Counted from the first letter of the stretch, positions 26,436 to 36,462 are shown. The stretch is 64,000 bases of DNA from Sulfurospirillum multivorans DSM 12446 (GCF_000568815.1 NZ_CP007201.1:1550001-1614000); one strand, 5' to 3'. Notes: a model not told the origin generated them from the letters alone. Numbers and translations: made by a program.

Positions 26436-26803
26436 TGAAATGCGAAGGCTATCCGTATGCGTTTGATCCAAATGCCTGTCAAAACTGCTCGGGGAAGTGT
26501 TGTATTGGTGAGAGTGGGTACATTTGGGTGAGCCAAGAGGAGATAAGTGCGATTGCTTTGAAACTTTCGTTATCCAAAGAGGCATTTATCAATAACTATT
26601 TACTAAAAATTCGCTATCGTTTCACGATCAAAGAGATCGCATACGAAGGCGGCTATGGTTGCGTCTTTTTCGATATGGAAAAAAAGATGTGTCGTATCTA
26701 TGACGTACGCCCACAACAGTGCCGTACATTCCCTTTTTGGGAATATTTTAAAGAAAATATTGACGAGGTAGTTACAGAATGTCCCGGTATTATTCGCTTA
26801 TAG
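26423..26803 (+). CDS. YkgJ family cysteine-cluster protein
   Basis: A 126-residue protein with CQNCSGKCC near the N-terminus and CRIYDVRPQQCRTFPFW plus a late Cys. This spacing is that of the YkgJ/UPF0153 putative zinc or Fe-S family. Function unknown. Codon 5 is an ATG at 26435 overlapping the methyltransferase stop (TAATG) and may be the true start. The 3' end overlaps the next gene by 25 bases. Confidence 0.8.
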   Translation: MERLMKCEGYPYAFDPNACQNCSGKCCIGESGYIWVSQEEISAIALKLSLSKEAFINNYLLKIRYRFTIKEIAYEGGYGCVFFDMEKKMCRIYDVRPQQCRTFPFWEYFKENIDEVVTECPGIIRL

Positions 26804-28044
26804 TCGTTCTTGTTTTATTGGTGGGATGTAGCACCAAAGAGGTTGTTATTACGAACGAAACAACTAAAAAAGTTTTTGAAGAAGAGGATAATCTTATTTT
26901 GCAAGCGTTAGATTATCAGCAAAATGGCGATTACGTCAACGCACGCAAAATTTATCATACCCTGTATGAACAGAGTCAGAAAAAAGTGTACCTCACCGAA
27001 GATGCAGGGCTTGCCTTTGTCTTGGGCGATCCTGATGCGCACGATCTCATTATGCAAGGTATTAAAAAATACCCCGATGAGAAAAACTTCAACCGTCTTT
27101 TGGTGGGACAATTGGTCAAAGAGAAGCGCTATGAAGAGGCTGAAAAAGAGATACTTAGGCTCATTGAATTCAATAAAAGTGTCCAACATCTGAGCATCGC
27201 AGGTAATCTTTATTTGCAGATGAAAGCCTATGATTTGGCACTCAAATATTTTGAAAGTGCTTACAAACAAGAGCAAAATGAAGATATTTTGATCAACATT
27301 GTCGAGCTGTTAAACCGCTTCTTAGGACGCAAAGACGATGCCATTGCCTACTTAGAGACCTATGCCAATATGGAAGGGTGTGGCAATACGGTCTGTTACA
27401 AACTCATCGAAATCTATGGGCGTGATCGCAATGTTCAAGGCTTAATTGCTACCTATAAAAAACTCTACAAAGAGGAACAAAGCGAAGAGATAGCCAAGAA
27501 AATTGTTGAACTGATGCTGTACATTAAAGATGTCAAAGGGGCGACAACCTTTTTGGAAAAAACAGGCTTTAACCAAGATATGTTGCTTCAAATTTATGCT
27601 ACACAGAAAAAATTCAAAGAAGCCTATACATTGGCTGAAAAACTCTACGATGAGAGTAAAAATCTTGATTATCTAGGGAAAATGGCTATTTATGAGTATG
27701 AGCTCAATAAAACCAATCTGGCACCTGAAACCTTGCAATCAATTTCGCATAAATTTGATGAAGTGACCAGTTTGCTGAAAGACTCTGTCTATCTTAACTA
27801 CTATGGGTATCTGCTCATTGACCATAATATCGACGTTTCAAAAGGTATTGCACTGGTGCAAGAAGCGCTTAGATTAGAGCCAAATTCTCCTTATTATCTT
27901 GACTCATTAGCGTGGGGACTTTACAAACAGGGTCAATGCGATGAGGCGTATAACATCATGAAATATTTTGGTGAGCATGTGATGGAAGAAGAGGTCATCG
28001 CGCATATTGAAGCGATTAAAAAATGTTTGAAAGAGAAAAAATGA
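26779..28044 (+). CDS. TPR-repeat lipoprotein
   Basis: A 421-residue protein with a lipoprotein signal ([12 protein letters not shown]; lipid on Cys17) and several TPR helix pairs, for instance [33 protein letters not shown] and a last one [23 protein letters not shown] lipoproteins scaffold envelope complexes; the partner is unknown. The position in an operon with a coiled-coil envelope protein is suggestive only. Its stop overlaps the trpC start as ATGA. Confidence 0.85.
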   Translation: MSRYYSLIVVLVLLVGCSTKEVVITNETTKKVFEEEDNLILQALDYQQNGDYVNARKIYHTLYEQSQKKVYLTEDAGLAFVLGDPDAHDLIMQGIKKYPDEKNFNRLLVGQLVKEKRYEEAEKEILRLIEFNKSVQHLSIAGNLYLQMKAYDLALKYFESAYKQEQNEDILINIVELLNRFLGRKDDAIAYLETYANMEGCGNTVCYKLIEIYGRDRNVQGLIATYKKLYKEEQSEEIAKKIVELMLYIKDVKGATTFLEKTGFNQDMLLQIYATQKKFKEAYTLAEKLYDESKNLDYLGKMAIYEYELNKTNLAPETLQSISHKFDEVTSLLKDSVYLNYYGYLLIDHNIDVSKGIALVQEALRLEPNSPYYLDSLAWGLYKQGQCDEAYNIMKYFGEHVMEEEVIAHIEAIKKCLKEKK

Positions 28045-28829
28045 TTCTAGACGAAATTATCAAACGCACGCGTGAGGATTTAGAAAAGAAGAAAAAAGAG
28101 TATACGATTGATTGGTTGGGTAGAAGCCTTGCGTTTAACCCTTTTATGCCACGCGACGTCAAACCTTATCTGAAAGCAACACCCCAAAATCCGTATCGCA
28201 TCATTGCTGAAGTGAAAAAAGCTAGCCCTAGTAAAGGGGTGATCAAAGCTGATTTTGACCCTCTGATGATTGCCAAAGCGTATGAATTAGGAGGTGCTGA
28301 TGCTATTTCTGTGCTGACTGAGCCTCACTATTTTCAAGGAAACTTGGAGTACTTAACCCAAATTCGCCGTTATGTTCCCACACCCTTGTTGCGTAAAGAT
28401 TTCATTGTTGATGAGTACCAAATCTTAGAAGCGCTGGTGTATGGGGCTGATTTTATTTTATTGATCGCAAAAGCGCTTTCCAAAGCAGAACTCAAACACC
28501 TTTTAGAGTACGCATTACGACTAGGGCTTGAAGTTTTAGTCGAAATTCATGACAAAGAAGACCTCGTTAAAGCCATCTTTGCAGGAGCAAATATCATCGG
28601 AATTAACCACCGAAACCTAGAGACCTTTGAGATGGATATGAGTTTAACTGAGAAACTGATGCCACTCATTCCGCAAGGAAAAATCATCGTTGCAGAGAGT
28701 GGATTGAATGACAAAGAGACGATTCAACACTTAAGCAAAATCGGTGCGGATGCCTTTTTAATTGGCGAGTATTTTATGCGTGAACCAGACATTCAAGCCT
28801 CACTTGAATCCATTAAAAAGGTCGATTGA
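28041..28829 (+). CDS. trpC: Indole-3-glycerol phosphate synthase
   Basis: A 262-residue TIM-barrel enzyme of tryptophan synthesis. I place the start at ATG 28041 ([18 protein letters not shown]), which overlaps the upstream stop. The open frame to 28023 adds only six residues. [15 protein letters not shown] holds the catalytic Lys, and [37 protein letters not shown] and VAESGLND are family motifs. No other trp genes are adjacent, unusual compared with compact trp operons. Confidence 0.94.
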   Translation: MILDEIIKRTREDLEKKKKEYTIDWLGRSLAFNPFMPRDVKPYLKATPQNPYRIIAEVKKASPSKGVIKADFDPLMIAKAYELGGADAISVLTEPHYFQGNLEYLTQIRRYVPTPLLRKDFIVDEYQILEALVYGADFILLIAKALSKAELKHLLEYALRLGLEVLVEIHDKEDLVKAIFAGANIIGINHRNLETFEMDMSLTEKLMPLIPQGKIIVAESGLNDKETIQHLSKIGADAFLIGEYFMREPDIQASLESIKKVD

Positions 28830-29320
28830 TGGATTACATGTACGCTCCTTGGCGGGATGTTTATTTTAGTGATAAACCAGAAGGGTGTGTTTTTTGCAAC
28901 ATAAGCGAGCATCCAGAGCTGGATGAGCAGCATCATGTCTTGTATCGCGATGCGCTCTGCTTTATCGTAATGAACCGTTATCCTTACACGCCTGGGCATT
29001 TTATGGTGATTCCTCATTATCATACCGATGCGGTTGAGGAACTGGAACCCGAAGTGTGGCTGCATCTCTCGTTTATCGTGCAACGCTGTGTAAAGATGCT
29101 TAAAGAGGGCATTGGAGCGCAAGGGGTGAATCTTGGTATGAACCTTGGCAAAAGTGGCGGAGCGGGCATTGCAGAGCACATTCACTACCATGTGATCCCA
29201 CGCTGGATAGGCGATACCAATTTTATTACCACCATCGCTGATACCAGAGTTTATGGAACCGATTTTGAAAAAATCTATACGCATCTTAAAGGGCTTGTTC
29301 CTGAGTATCTGGCATGCTGA
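28829..29320 (+). CDS. HIT family nucleotide hydrolase
   Basis: A 163-residue protein with the histidine-triad motif HIHYHVIPRW and the upstream FMVIPHYHTDAVEEL. CVFC near the N-terminus and a later Cys/His resemble the zinc site of FHIT-like branch members. Such enzymes hydrolyse nucleotide phosphoramidates or diadenosine polyphosphates. ATG 28829 shares one base with the trpC stop (TGATG); TTG three bases upstream is the alternative. It overlaps mnmH by seven bases. Confidence 0.88.
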   Translation: MDYMYAPWRDVYFSDKPEGCVFCNISEHPELDEQHHVLYRDALCFIVMNRYPYTPGHFMVIPHYHTDAVEELEPEVWLHLSFIVQRCVKMLKEGIGAQGVNLGMNLGKSGGAGIAEHIHYHVIPRWIGDTNFITTIADTRVYGTDFEKIYTHLKGLVPEYLAC

Positions 29321-30327
29321 TTGAGCTTGACATTGACGCCTTTATTTCCCAAAAATCAGAGTTTGATCTTTTAATCGACGCGCGTAGCCCCAAAGAATTT
29401 TGTGAATCTCACATTCCAAATGCTCAAAACTTTTATGCCCTAAATGATGCAGAACATCAAGAAATCGGCACGCTCTACAAACAAGTCTCACGCAATGACG
29501 CCAAAATACTCGGTGCTCGTTACATCTGCCAAAATGTAGCATCGCATCTTGAACGAATCGCAAAAGAGTACAAAATTGGCTCTAAAATCGGCATCTACTG
29601 CGCTAGAGGAGGGCTAAGATCTAGCTCCATTGCGATTATCCTCTCGCACATTGGCTATCAAGTCTACCGACTTCAAGGTGGCTATAAACAGTACCGTATG
29701 TATGTGCTCACCTATCTTGAAAATTTACCGCATCAGCGTTTCATTGTCCTTGGTGGCAATACGGGCTGTGGAAAAAGTGAACTCTTGCAATCGCTTCATC
29801 CTTCCATCGATCTTGAAAACCTTGCCAACCATCTGGGTTCGAGCTTTGGAAGTATCAAAGGCGCGCAACCCAGTCAAAAAGCGTTTGAAAATAGTTTATG
29901 CGAAATTTTACATAAAATTGATCCCAATGCCACAATCTTCATCGAGGCCGAAAGTAAAAGAATGGGAAAATGCACCATTCCAGCGCTTTTACATGTAAGG
30001 ATCTTACAAGGCTATCGTATCGAAATTACAGCACCGCTTGTGCAACGTGTTGAGCGAATACTCAAAGACTATCAGATGATTACGCCTGCCTTTTTTGACC
30101 AATCGATGAAGATGATTGCGCCGTACATTAAAAAAACGGTGAAAGAAGATGTTTTACACGCATACGAAGAGGGCGACCTTGCGCAAGTGGCGAAGATACT
30201 ATTAGTTGAGTATTATGATCTTGTGTATAAAAAACCGCATCATAGCGATACAACCCTTGATAATGCTGATGAAATGGCAACTTTGGAAGCTCTTAGATCT
30301 TTACATGTAAAACTCTCAACCGTTTAA
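29314..30327 (+). CDS. mnmH: tRNA 2-selenouridine synthase
   Basis: A 337-residue enzyme with an N-terminal rhodanese domain ([13 protein letters not shown]; catalytic Cys in [11 protein letters not shown]) and a P-loop domain ([17 protein letters not shown]). It geranylates and then selenates the 2-thiouridine at the tRNA wobble base using selenophosphate. Its presence means that the cell makes selenophosphate (SelD), which should be encoded elsewhere. Two palindrome copies give Leu-His-Val near the C-terminus. End of the 21.7-30.3 kb run. Confidence 0.92.
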   Translation: MLIELDIDAFISQKSEFDLLIDARSPKEFCESHIPNAQNFYALNDAEHQEIGTLYKQVSRNDAKILGARYICQNVASHLERIAKEYKIGSKIGIYCARGGLRSSSIAIILSHIGYQVYRLQGGYKQYRMYVLTYLENLPHQRFIVLGGNTGCGKSELLQSLHPSIDLENLANHLGSSFGSIKGAQPSQKAFENSLCEILHKIDPNATIFIEAESKRMGKCTIPALLHVRILQGYRIEITAPLVQRVERILKDYQMITPAFFDQSMKMIAPYIKKTVKEDVLHAYEEGDLAQVAKILLVEYYDLVYKKPHHSDTTLDNADEMATLEALRSLHVKLSTV

Positions 30328-30368
30328 ACCACCTCCTCTTAAGTTTTTTTTTATCCACAAAATGTCAC

Positions 30369-30397
30369 AATAATACCAGATATAGTTCAGTATTATT
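30369..30397. promoter_or_regulatory. Inverted-repeat operator candidate for the nickel operon
   Basis: AATAATAC (30369-30376), 13 bases, then GTATTATT (30390-30397) form a perfect 8-13-8 inverted repeat ending 16 bases before the nikK ATG. The half-sites resemble the AT-rich half-sites of epsilonproteobacterial NikR operators, but facing the opposite way, so a nickel-responsive repressor is only inferred. The AAGAGGAG ribosome-binding site follows directly. Confidence 0.5.
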
Positions 30398-30413
30398 TAA
30401 GAGGAGTATTTGT

Positions 30414-31160
30414 ATGAAAGTATTATTAGCATCACTTGTGTGTGCTTCATCGCTGTTTGCACATTTTCAAACCGTTATGACAGATAAAACCGTCATTGAG
30501 CAAGGTGGAAACACGAAAGTTTCTATTCAATACGAATTTACCCATCCCTTTGAGCAACACCTCATGAACATGCAAATGCCTAAAGAGGCGGGCGTTTTCA
30601 TGGAAGGCAAAAAGACATCGCTTTTGGGCGCATTCCAAGCTGTCGAAAAGAACAAACTCACGACGTGGAAGAGTGAATACACGATTAAAGAGCCAGGGGT
30701 TTATCAGTTCTATGTCGATCCTGTGCCTTATTTTGAGCCTGCGGAAGAGAAATTTATCCGCCATCAAACCAAAACGATTGTGGATGCCTTTGGTTCAGGC
30801 GAGGGCTGGGATAAACCTATTGGTCTTAAAGCGGAGATCATTCCACTCTCACGTCCTTATACACTCTATGCAGGCAATCTATTTAGCGCCCAAGTGCTTT
30901 ACAAAGGCAAACCCGTCCCAAATGCTGAAGTGGAAGTAGAGTTTTACAACACCAAAGGGCTCAAAGCACCCAATGAAATGTACGTCACACAAGTCTACAA
31001 AGCCGATAAAAATGGTGTCTTTCATGTCGCACTTCCGACTGATGGATGGTGGGGATTTGCCGCTTTAATGGATGATGATGAAAAAATTAAAAAAGATGGT
31101 AAAAGTTACCCTGTCGAATTGGGCGCTGTACTTTGGCTCAAAACAGAGGCAATGAAATAA
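30414..31160 (+). CDS. nikK: Periplasmic DUF4198 protein, NikK-like
   Basis: A 248-residue secreted protein with signal peptide [16 protein letters not shown]. The mature N-terminus begins directly with His (HFQTVMTDK), which could bind metal. The rest has the two beta-sandwich-like parts of DUF4198, proposed as NikK, an extra component of nickel ECF-type uptake systems. It precedes nikM by one base. Its exact job (periplasmic nickel capture) is inferred from context and family. Confidence 0.8.
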   Translation: MKVLLASLVCASSLFAHFQTVMTDKTVIEQGGNTKVSIQYEFTHPFEQHLMNMQMPKEAGVFMEGKKTSLLGAFQAVEKNKLTTWKSEYTIKEPGVYQFYVDPVPYFEPAEEKFIRHQTKTIVDAFGSGEGWDKPIGLKAEIIPLSRPYTLYAGNLFSAQVLYKGKPVPNAEVEVEFYNTKGLKAPNEMYVTQVYKADKNGVFHVALPTDGWWGFAALMDDDEKIKKDGKSYPVELGAVLWLKTEAMK

Positions 31161-31161
31161 A

Positions 31162-31785
31162 ATGCACCTCAGTGAAGGCTTACTCAGACCTGAGATATTA
31201 ATCGGTGGAGCAGTCGTTTCGGCTGCTTTTACTCTGTATGCGTTTAAAACACTCAAAGATGATGAGATTCCTAAAACGGCGGTACTTTCGGCGCTGTTCT
31301 TTTTGGCATCGTTCATTCACGTTCCCATTGGTCCCACATCAGTGCATCTTGTCTTAGGCGGCATTGTTGGAGCCATGCTGGGTTTTCGTGCTTTTATCGC
31401 TATCTTTGTCGCTCTTTTACTCCAAGGCGTTCTATTTGGCTTTGGCGGACTCACCACGCTTGGTATCAATCTTTTCAATCTTGCCACACCCACGCTGATT
31501 GGCTATTGGCTTTTTATGCTTCCTTCAAACAACCGTTGGCAAAAAGATCTGCTCTGGTTTTTAGTCGGTTTCGTTCCTTTAGCCCTTTCTGCCTTCTTGC
31601 TTTCACTCACCCTAGCTCTCAATGGCGACGCGTTTGTGGACGCCGCAAAACTAGCTCTTTTAGCGCACTTACCGATTATGTTTATCGAAGGGTTTATCAC
31701 ACTTTTTGCGCTTCGTTTCATTGAAAAAGTCTCCCCACATCTTTTACATGTAAAGGAGCAGTATGTTACGCATCGGGCTGCTTAG
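31162..31785 (+). CDS. nikM: Nickel ECF transporter substrate-binding membrane subunit
   Basis: A 207-residue membrane protein of the CbiM/NikM family. It starts MHLSEGLL, where Met1-His2 coordinate the metal in this family. IHVPIGPTSVHLVLGGIVGAMLG is the core signature, with His residues that complete the site. It binds nickel (or cobalt) within the membrane. A palindrome copy at 31744 encodes Leu-His-Val-Lys at the C-terminus, and nikL overlaps by 23 bases. Confidence 0.88.
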   Translation: MHLSEGLLRPEILIGGAVVSAAFTLYAFKTLKDDEIPKTAVLSALFFLASFIHVPIGPTSVHLVLGGIVGAMLGFRAFIAIFVALLLQGVLFGFGGLTTLGINLFNLATPTLIGYWLFMLPSNNRWQKDLLWFLVGFVPLALSAFLLSLTLALNGDAFVDAAKLALLAHLPIMFIEGFITLFALRFIEKVSPHLLHVKEQYVTHRAA

Positions 31786-32185
31786 TTTACTCTTTCTGAG
31801 TAGTCTATGGGCGCATAAAATCAACCTTTTTGCTTACGATGAAGCGGGGAAGCTCTATATTCAGAGTTACTTCACCAAATCTTCACCGTGCAAACAGTGT
31901 GTCGTAAAGCTCTTAGATGCAAACCAAAAAGAGCTTTTAACGTTAAAGACCGATGATGAGGGCAAAGCTTCGGCTAAACTGCCCTTGGCTGAATTTGACA
32001 TTATCGTTGAAGCGGGTATGGGGCATCAAACGCAAACACACTATGTTGCACAAAGTCATACCAAAGAAGAGGCAAAAACACTACCATCCGACATGCCTTT
32101 GGATAAAATGCTTTTAGGATTGGTTATAATTGTCTTTTTCTTTGGAGTACTGTATTGGATCAAACGCAAACCCAGCCACGCATAG
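31763..32185 (+). CDS. nikL: NikL-like nickel transport accessory protein
   Basis: A 140-residue protein with a signal sequence (LLSLLFLSSLWA), again with His at the mature N-terminus (HKINLF). A single Ig-like periplasmic domain with CKQC and a C-terminal membrane anchor (LLGLVIIVFFFGVLYWIK) follow. This topology and its place between nikM and nikQ match NikL. It replaces the usual NikN. The CxxC may bind metal or form a disulfide. Confidence 0.78.
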   Translation: MLRIGLLSLLFLSSLWAHKINLFAYDEAGKLYIQSYFTKSSPCKQCVVKLLDANQKELLTLKTDDEGKASAKLPLAEFDIIVEAGMGHQTQTHYVAQSHTKEEAKTLPSDMPLDKMLLGLVIIVFFFGVLYWIKRKPSHA

Positions 32186-32856
32186 CACCGACGACAGCGC
32201 TTCTTTTAGCACTGTTTTACAGCACTGTCGTGGCATTACAAGAATATCTTTATGCCCCCATGCTTCTGCCATTGTTGTTGCTTAGTTGGCTTCACAGAGC
32301 ATCACTTTTGAGTATCTTCAAGCGACTCTTTTGGCTCAATACGCTGATTGCTATTGTTGTTGCAAGCATGTTGTGGCAAAAAAACTATGAGCTTGCACTG
32401 CTTGTTTTTTTACGATCCAATTTCATTTTGCTCTTTATGTTAATGCTCTTTCACGGTAAAGATGAATTTTCCATCGCCATTGCAATGCACCGTTTGCGTC
32501 TGCCTCATAAACTCACCTCTATCTTCTTTTTCACGGCAAAGTCCATTTTTCTCATCAAACGCGAGTTTACACTTTTCAAAAATACCTTACATGTAAGAGG
32601 CTTCACACCCAAAACCAATCTGTTGACCTATAAAACGATGGCGGGATTTGTGGGCATTTTGTTCATTAAAGCGTTGGAGCGTTCATTTTGGCTTGAAAAA
32701 GCGATGCAACTTCGTGGTTTTTGTGGTGAAGTCTATACGTTAGAGGCGCATCAAGACTTTAGCACATACGATCGTTTGCTTGCGTTTATCACGATTTTAT
32801 CACGATTTTATCGCTACTTTGGCGACAAGGAGCCCTTTTATGAGCTGTTCGGTTAA
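32155..32856 (+). CDS. nikQ: Nickel ECF transporter transmembrane subunit
   Basis: A 233-residue CbiQ-like protein, several helices plus the cytoplasmic coupling helices characteristic of ECF T-components (MAMHRLRLPHKLTSIFFFTAKS; KALERSFWLEKAMQLRGF, shown in part). It couples NikO ATP hydrolysis to NikM. The start is TTG at 32155, overlapping nikL. The end overlaps nikO by 17 bases. One palindrome copy (32587) gives Leu-His-Val. Confidence 0.85.
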   Translation: MDQTQTQPRIAPTTALLLALFYSTVVALQEYLYAPMLLPLLLLSWLHRASLLSIFKRLFWLNTLIAIVVASMLWQKNYELALLVFLRSNFILLFMLMLFHGKDEFSIAIAMHRLRLPHKLTSIFFFTAKSIFLIKREFTLFKNTLHVRGFTPKTNLLTYKTMAGFVGILFIKALERSFWLEKAMQLRGFCGEVYTLEAHQDFSTYDRLLAFITILSRFYRYFGDKEPFYELFG

Positions 32857-33550
32857 TATCAAAAACCTCTCCACCTCGCGCGATGGTGTGCGTTTGTATG
32901 AAAACGTGACACTCGATGTCTCGCACAAAGAGAAGATCGCCATTATTGGGCCTAATGGGTGTGGTAAAACAACGCTTTTAGAGATCATTGCGGGACTTCG
33001 ACCTTTGGAAGAGGGCACATTAGAACTCTTTCACCAACCGATGCGCTCTTTGGATGAGTTTAAAAGCATGCGTCATCTCATCGGCTACCTGTTTCAAGAC
33101 TCGGACAATCAGTTTTTAGCCCCCGTGGTGGAAGACGATGTCGCCTTTAGCCTATTAGCCAGTGGTGTTTCCAAAGAAGAGGCAAGGCTCAAAACGGCGA
33201 TGATGCTCCAAGACTTGGGCATTTCGCATTTAGCGAAAAAGATCGTCTACCATCTCTCAGGCGGAGAGAAAAAATTGGTTGCACTGGCAGGCGTTTTGAT
33301 TATGGAACCCAAACTGATGCTTTTGGATGAACCCACCAATGGGCTCGATCAAGCGATGCAACTGCGTTTGATTGATATTTTAGGGCGCATTGATAAGAGT
33401 ATTATTATTGTTTCGCATCATAAAGAATTTATAGAATTGGTGGTTGAAAAGATTTATGAGATAACGCCCAATGGGCTAAGCTGTTCGGTCAATCTTAAAA
33501 ATGAGAGTAACCACCACCACGACCATGGCGATCACCCTCATTCACATTAG
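32840..33550 (+). CDS. nikO: Nickel ECF transporter ATPase with His-rich tail
   Basis: A 236-residue ABC ATPase. ATG 32840 is chosen because AAGGAG lies seven bases upstream; the longer frame from 32780 has none. Walker A is GPNGCGKTTLLEIIAG, Q-loop YLFQDSDNQFLAPVV, signature LSGGEKKLVALAGVL and Walker B LMLLDEPTNGLD. The C-terminal tail NHHHDHGDHPHSH is a likely nickel-binding sink or sensor and supports nickel over other substrates. Last gene of nikKMLQO. Confidence 0.9.
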   Translation: MSCSVNIKNLSTSRDGVRLYENVTLDVSHKEKIAIIGPNGCGKTTLLEIIAGLRPLEEGTLELFHQPMRSLDEFKSMRHLIGYLFQDSDNQFLAPVVEDDVAFSLLASGVSKEEARLKTAMMLQDLGISHLAKKIVYHLSGGEKKLVALAGVLIMEPKLMLLDEPTNGLDQAMQLRLIDILGRIDKSIIIVSHHKEFIELVVEKIYEITPNGLSCSVNLKNESNHHHDHGDHPHSH

Positions 33551-33552
33551 AG

Positions 33553-34491
33553 TTAAAACGTTAAAAGAGGCTCTTTACCAGATGAGAGTTTAACCGCTTC
33601 TTTGATGGCATTGATGTAGCTTAAGCACGAAGGATTTCCCTCTTTGTAAGCGATGTCAAAGGCGGTTCCATGATCCACCGATGTTCGCACGACGCCTGCA
33701 TTGAGGCTGACATTGATGCTTTCGTCAAAATAGAGCGTTTTTAAAGGAATCAGACCTTGATCGTGGTACATACAGACAAAATAGGTAAAATTCTCACGAT
33801 TGTTTTTTGAAAAAGCAATGTCAGGCACGAGGGGTCCCACAAACACTTCACGCTCTAAAAAGTGATTGACTTTTAAGATCGCTTTTTCGATCTCCGCGTC
33901 TTCATCTCCAATCACACCATGATCGCCTGCGTGGGGATTAAGCCCTAAAACAGCGATACGCTCGGCGCCTAATTCTTCATAGACTTTGAGCAAAAAAGGT
34001 TTGAGTTTTTTGGCTTTAATCTCATGCGGTACATCGCGCAGTGGAATGTGGTGCGTGTACAAAATGGTAAACATCTCCTCACATCCGAGCATCATAATCG
34101 CTTCGCAGCCCAAAAGATCACTGAGGGCGTCTGTATGCCCTTTGTATTCCAGTCCTGCCATCGCCCATGATTCTTTGTTGATCGGAAGGGTCACGATACC
34201 ACTCACTTCATTGCTTTTCGCGAGTGCGACTGCGGTGATAAACGAGTCATAGGAACTCTCACCGGCTTCTGCACTACACACACCTGGTTCTATCTCAAAA
34301 ACTTTCCCACAGTCACGTATCTCAAAATCACTGGGGACATCCAACCCTAAAAGCGCGGCGCCCCAGCCTAGCATATTTTCATTGATGCAGTAGAGAGGAT
34401 AGCAGTGTTTTTTCACCTCGTTGTGTGAGCGCAAGGCAATTTCTAAGCCAATACCGTTTAAATCACCAATACTGATGGCTATTTTTTTCAT
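33553..34491 (-). CDS. pdxA: 4-hydroxythreonine-4-phosphate dehydrogenase
   Basis: A 312-residue NAD enzyme of the DXP-dependent pyridoxal phosphate pathway. ISIGDLNGIGLEIAL replaces the usual GDPAGIGPE start, as is common in Campylobacterota. The metal-binding His residues are in EYKGHTDALSD, GLNPHAGDHGVIG and MYHDQGLIPLK, with RTSVDHGTAFDIA near the end. It overlaps pdxJ by four bases, so both act in one operon. Convergent with nikO, two bases away. Confidence 0.94.
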   Translation of the reverse strand: MKKIAISIGDLNGIGLEIALRSHNEVKKHCYPLYCINENMLGWGAALLGLDVPSDFEIRDCGKVFEIEPGVCSAEAGESSYDSFITAVALAKSNEVSGIVTLPINKESWAMAGLEYKGHTDALSDLLGCEAIMMLGCEEMFTILYTHHIPLRDVPHEIKAKKLKPFLLKVYEELGAERIAVLGLNPHAGDHGVIGDEDAEIEKAILKVNHFLEREVFVGPLVPDIAFSKNNRENFTYFVCMYHDQGLIPLKTLYFDESINVSLNAGVVRTSVDHGTAFDIAYKEGNPSCLSYINAIKEAVKLSSGKEPLLTF

Positions 34492-35270
34492 CTCATTAAT
34501 CCTAACATCTCTTTGACTGCTTGCTCAAAGCCCACAAAAACAGCGCGCGCAATGATGCTTTGACCAATGTTGAGCTCGCTAATCTCGTTGATCTCTAAAA
34601 TGCGTTTCACATTTTGATAATTAAGTCCATGACCTGCTGCTACTTTGAGCCCCAATTGGTGTGCTAGTTTAGAGGCGCGTTCCAGCTCATGCGTTGCTTC
34701 AAGCAGTTTTACATGTAAAGATTCGCGGTCTAATTCAAGCGCTTTAATACTGTGGCGTGAACGTGAAAGATTGGAGTAGAGCATCGCGTAAATATTGGCG
34801 TAAGAGCCTGTATGAAGCTCGATCCATTCGGCTTGGATCTCTTTTGCCGCTTCGATCATTGCGTTAGTGGGGTCAATAAAAAGTGAAAGCTCGATCTGCT
34901 CTTTTTTTAGCCTTTGCGCAATTGCTTTAATGACCTCTTTGTTTTTCACCACATCAAGGCCGCCCTCTGTCGTCACCTCTTCACGTTTTTCAGGCACTAA
35001 GGTCGCACGATGAGGACGCAGTTCTATCACTTTTTCGATGATTTCCGGGGTAATCGAACACTCCAAATTGATAGGTAGCTGGGAAGTTTCAATGATTTTT
35101 TTCGCATCATCATCGTTAATATGACGGCGATCTTCTCGTAAATGAATCGTGATTTGATCCGCACCTGCGCGTTTGACTAAAGAGATGGCGTCCAATGGAT
35201 CAGGATCATTAATCTTTCGCGCTTCTCTTAGCACTGCAATATGATCGATATTTACGCCTAGAAGCATCAT
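34488..35270 (-). CDS. pdxJ: Pyridoxine 5'-phosphate synthase
   Basis: A 260-residue TIM barrel that joins 1-deoxyxylulose-5-phosphate and the PdxA product. LGVNIDHIAVLREAR, ADQITIHLREDRRHI, ATLVPEKREEVTTEGGLDV, ELHTGSYA and AGHGLNYQNV are the family signatures. A palindrome copy (34709) encodes Leu-His-Val-Lys. Its start is 66 bases after the divergently placed cytochrome gene's stop on the same strand. Confidence 0.95.
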   Translation of the reverse strand: MMLLGVNIDHIAVLREARKINDPDPLDAISLVKRAGADQITIHLREDRRHINDDDAKKIIETSQLPINLECSITPEIIEKVIELRPHRATLVPEKREEVTTEGGLDVVKNKEVIKAIAQRLKKEQIELSLFIDPTNAMIEAAKEIQAEWIELHTGSYANIYAMLYSNLSRSRHSIKALELDRESLHVKLLEATHELERASKLAHQLGLKVAAGHGLNYQNVKRILEINEISELNIGQSIIARAVFVGFEQAVKEMLGLMR

Positions 35271-35325
35271 TGTATCCTTCGTTTTTTAGGGATTATTATA
35301 GCCAAAATATGATTTCTAAAAAATT

Positions 35326-36462
35326 TCAATGGCTATTAGGAATATGAATCCGTGTGTTATCTAAAATGCCGTACTCAAAATCAGGGTGACAGGCAAAACA
35401 GTTTGAAGCATCTTTTACATGTAAAGAGTGATAGATATTTTTATCGATGCTTTTGTGTGTTTCTCTCCAATAAGGAACCTTGCTCATCGAAATAGGGCGC
35501 ATTTCGCCCAAAGATTCGAGTGTTTTAAAGGAAACTTTGTGCGATGAACTCTCCGCGCTGTGGCTTAAAAGGTACGCTTTGATGCTCATCTGCTCGCTTT
35601 TGGTGATGTTATTTTCTCTAATTTGCTCGCCAAAATGGTTATCCAGTCCTTCCATAAGACGCACCCATGAGTCGTGCGGTAACATAAAGGGAGGATAGAG
35701 TTTATGGCAGGTGCTACATTTTTCAAAAAAGGCAGGATTTTCTGCTTGAAAATCGCGCTTCTCAAACCTGCTTTGTGTCAAAAATGTCTCGTTAGAACAT
35801 GCCACGTTATACAGCGTCACCATCGATAACCCAATCACCGCGTAGGCAAAAAGATGGCGCACCATCGAAACACGCGCATCGTTACCTTCTGCTTTTTTAT
35901 AACCCGTGATCATCGCAAAAAGCATGTGCGTTTTATGGTAAAACTGTTCAATTAAAACACCCACAATGTGAATCAATGCCCAGATAAAAAGCAGGTACGA
36001 GAGCACTTCATGGAGACTCAAAAGGATGGATGAAAACTGAAAATAGTGCTCATTGAGCTCTTTAAAAATTCCACTACCTTCTTGGATTCCTTGCAAAAGT
36101 AGCCCACTGAGAACGATCCAACTTCCCAAGCCTAAAACAATCAACGTAAACCAACTCGAAGCGGCATTGTGCCCTGCATGAATTTTGCGCCATCTGTTTT
36201 GAACTTTCTGGACAAAATATTCTTGAAGCTCTTTGGGGCTTAATGTAAACGTTTTAAACGTGGCATAATTGGGTCCAACAAATCCCCAAATGAGTCGAAA
36301 AAGTAACACAATGCCAAAAATAAGACCGAAGGCTAAATGCCATCTAAAAAGATAATGGAAAAATGAGGTACCAAAGGAGAGGAGAAAGGATGTTGCCATA
36401 ATCCAATGAATAATGCGTGTACACAAAGGCCATACAAAAACTTCATGAATTCTTTTGTTCAT
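35326..36462 (-). CDS. Cytochrome b561-type membrane protein fused to dihaem c domain
   Basis: A 378-residue protein. The first 200 residues are a four-helix cytochrome b561/HupC-like domain (RIIHWIMATSFLL, FRWHLAFGLIFG, HEVLSYLLFIWALIHIVGV) with haem-ligating His. A further helix leads to a periplasmic part with CSTCH (about 242) and CFACH (about 362) c-haem sites. It could pass electrons between quinones and periplasmic cytochromes. It follows cytochrome c and SQR-like genes on the same strand. A palindrome copy gives Leu-His-Val-Lys. Confidence 0.82.
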   Translation of the reverse strand: MNKRIHEVFVWPLCTRIIHWIMATSFLLSFGTSFFHYLFRWHLAFGLIFGIVLLFRLIWGFVGPNYATFKTFTLSPKELQEYFVQKVQNRWRKIHAGHNAASSWFTLIVLGLGSWIVLSGLLLQGIQEGSGIFKELNEHYFQFSSILLSLHEVLSYLLFIWALIHIVGVLIEQFYHKTHMLFAMITGYKKAEGNDARVSMVRHLFAYAVIGLSMVTLYNVACSNETFLTQSRFEKRDFQAENPAFFEKCSTCHKLYPPFMLPHDSWVRLMEGLDNHFGEQIRENNITKSEQMSIKAYLLSHSAESSSHKVSFKTLESLGEMRPISMSKVPYWRETHKSIDKNIYHSLHVKDASNCFACHPDFEYGILDNTRIHIPNSH

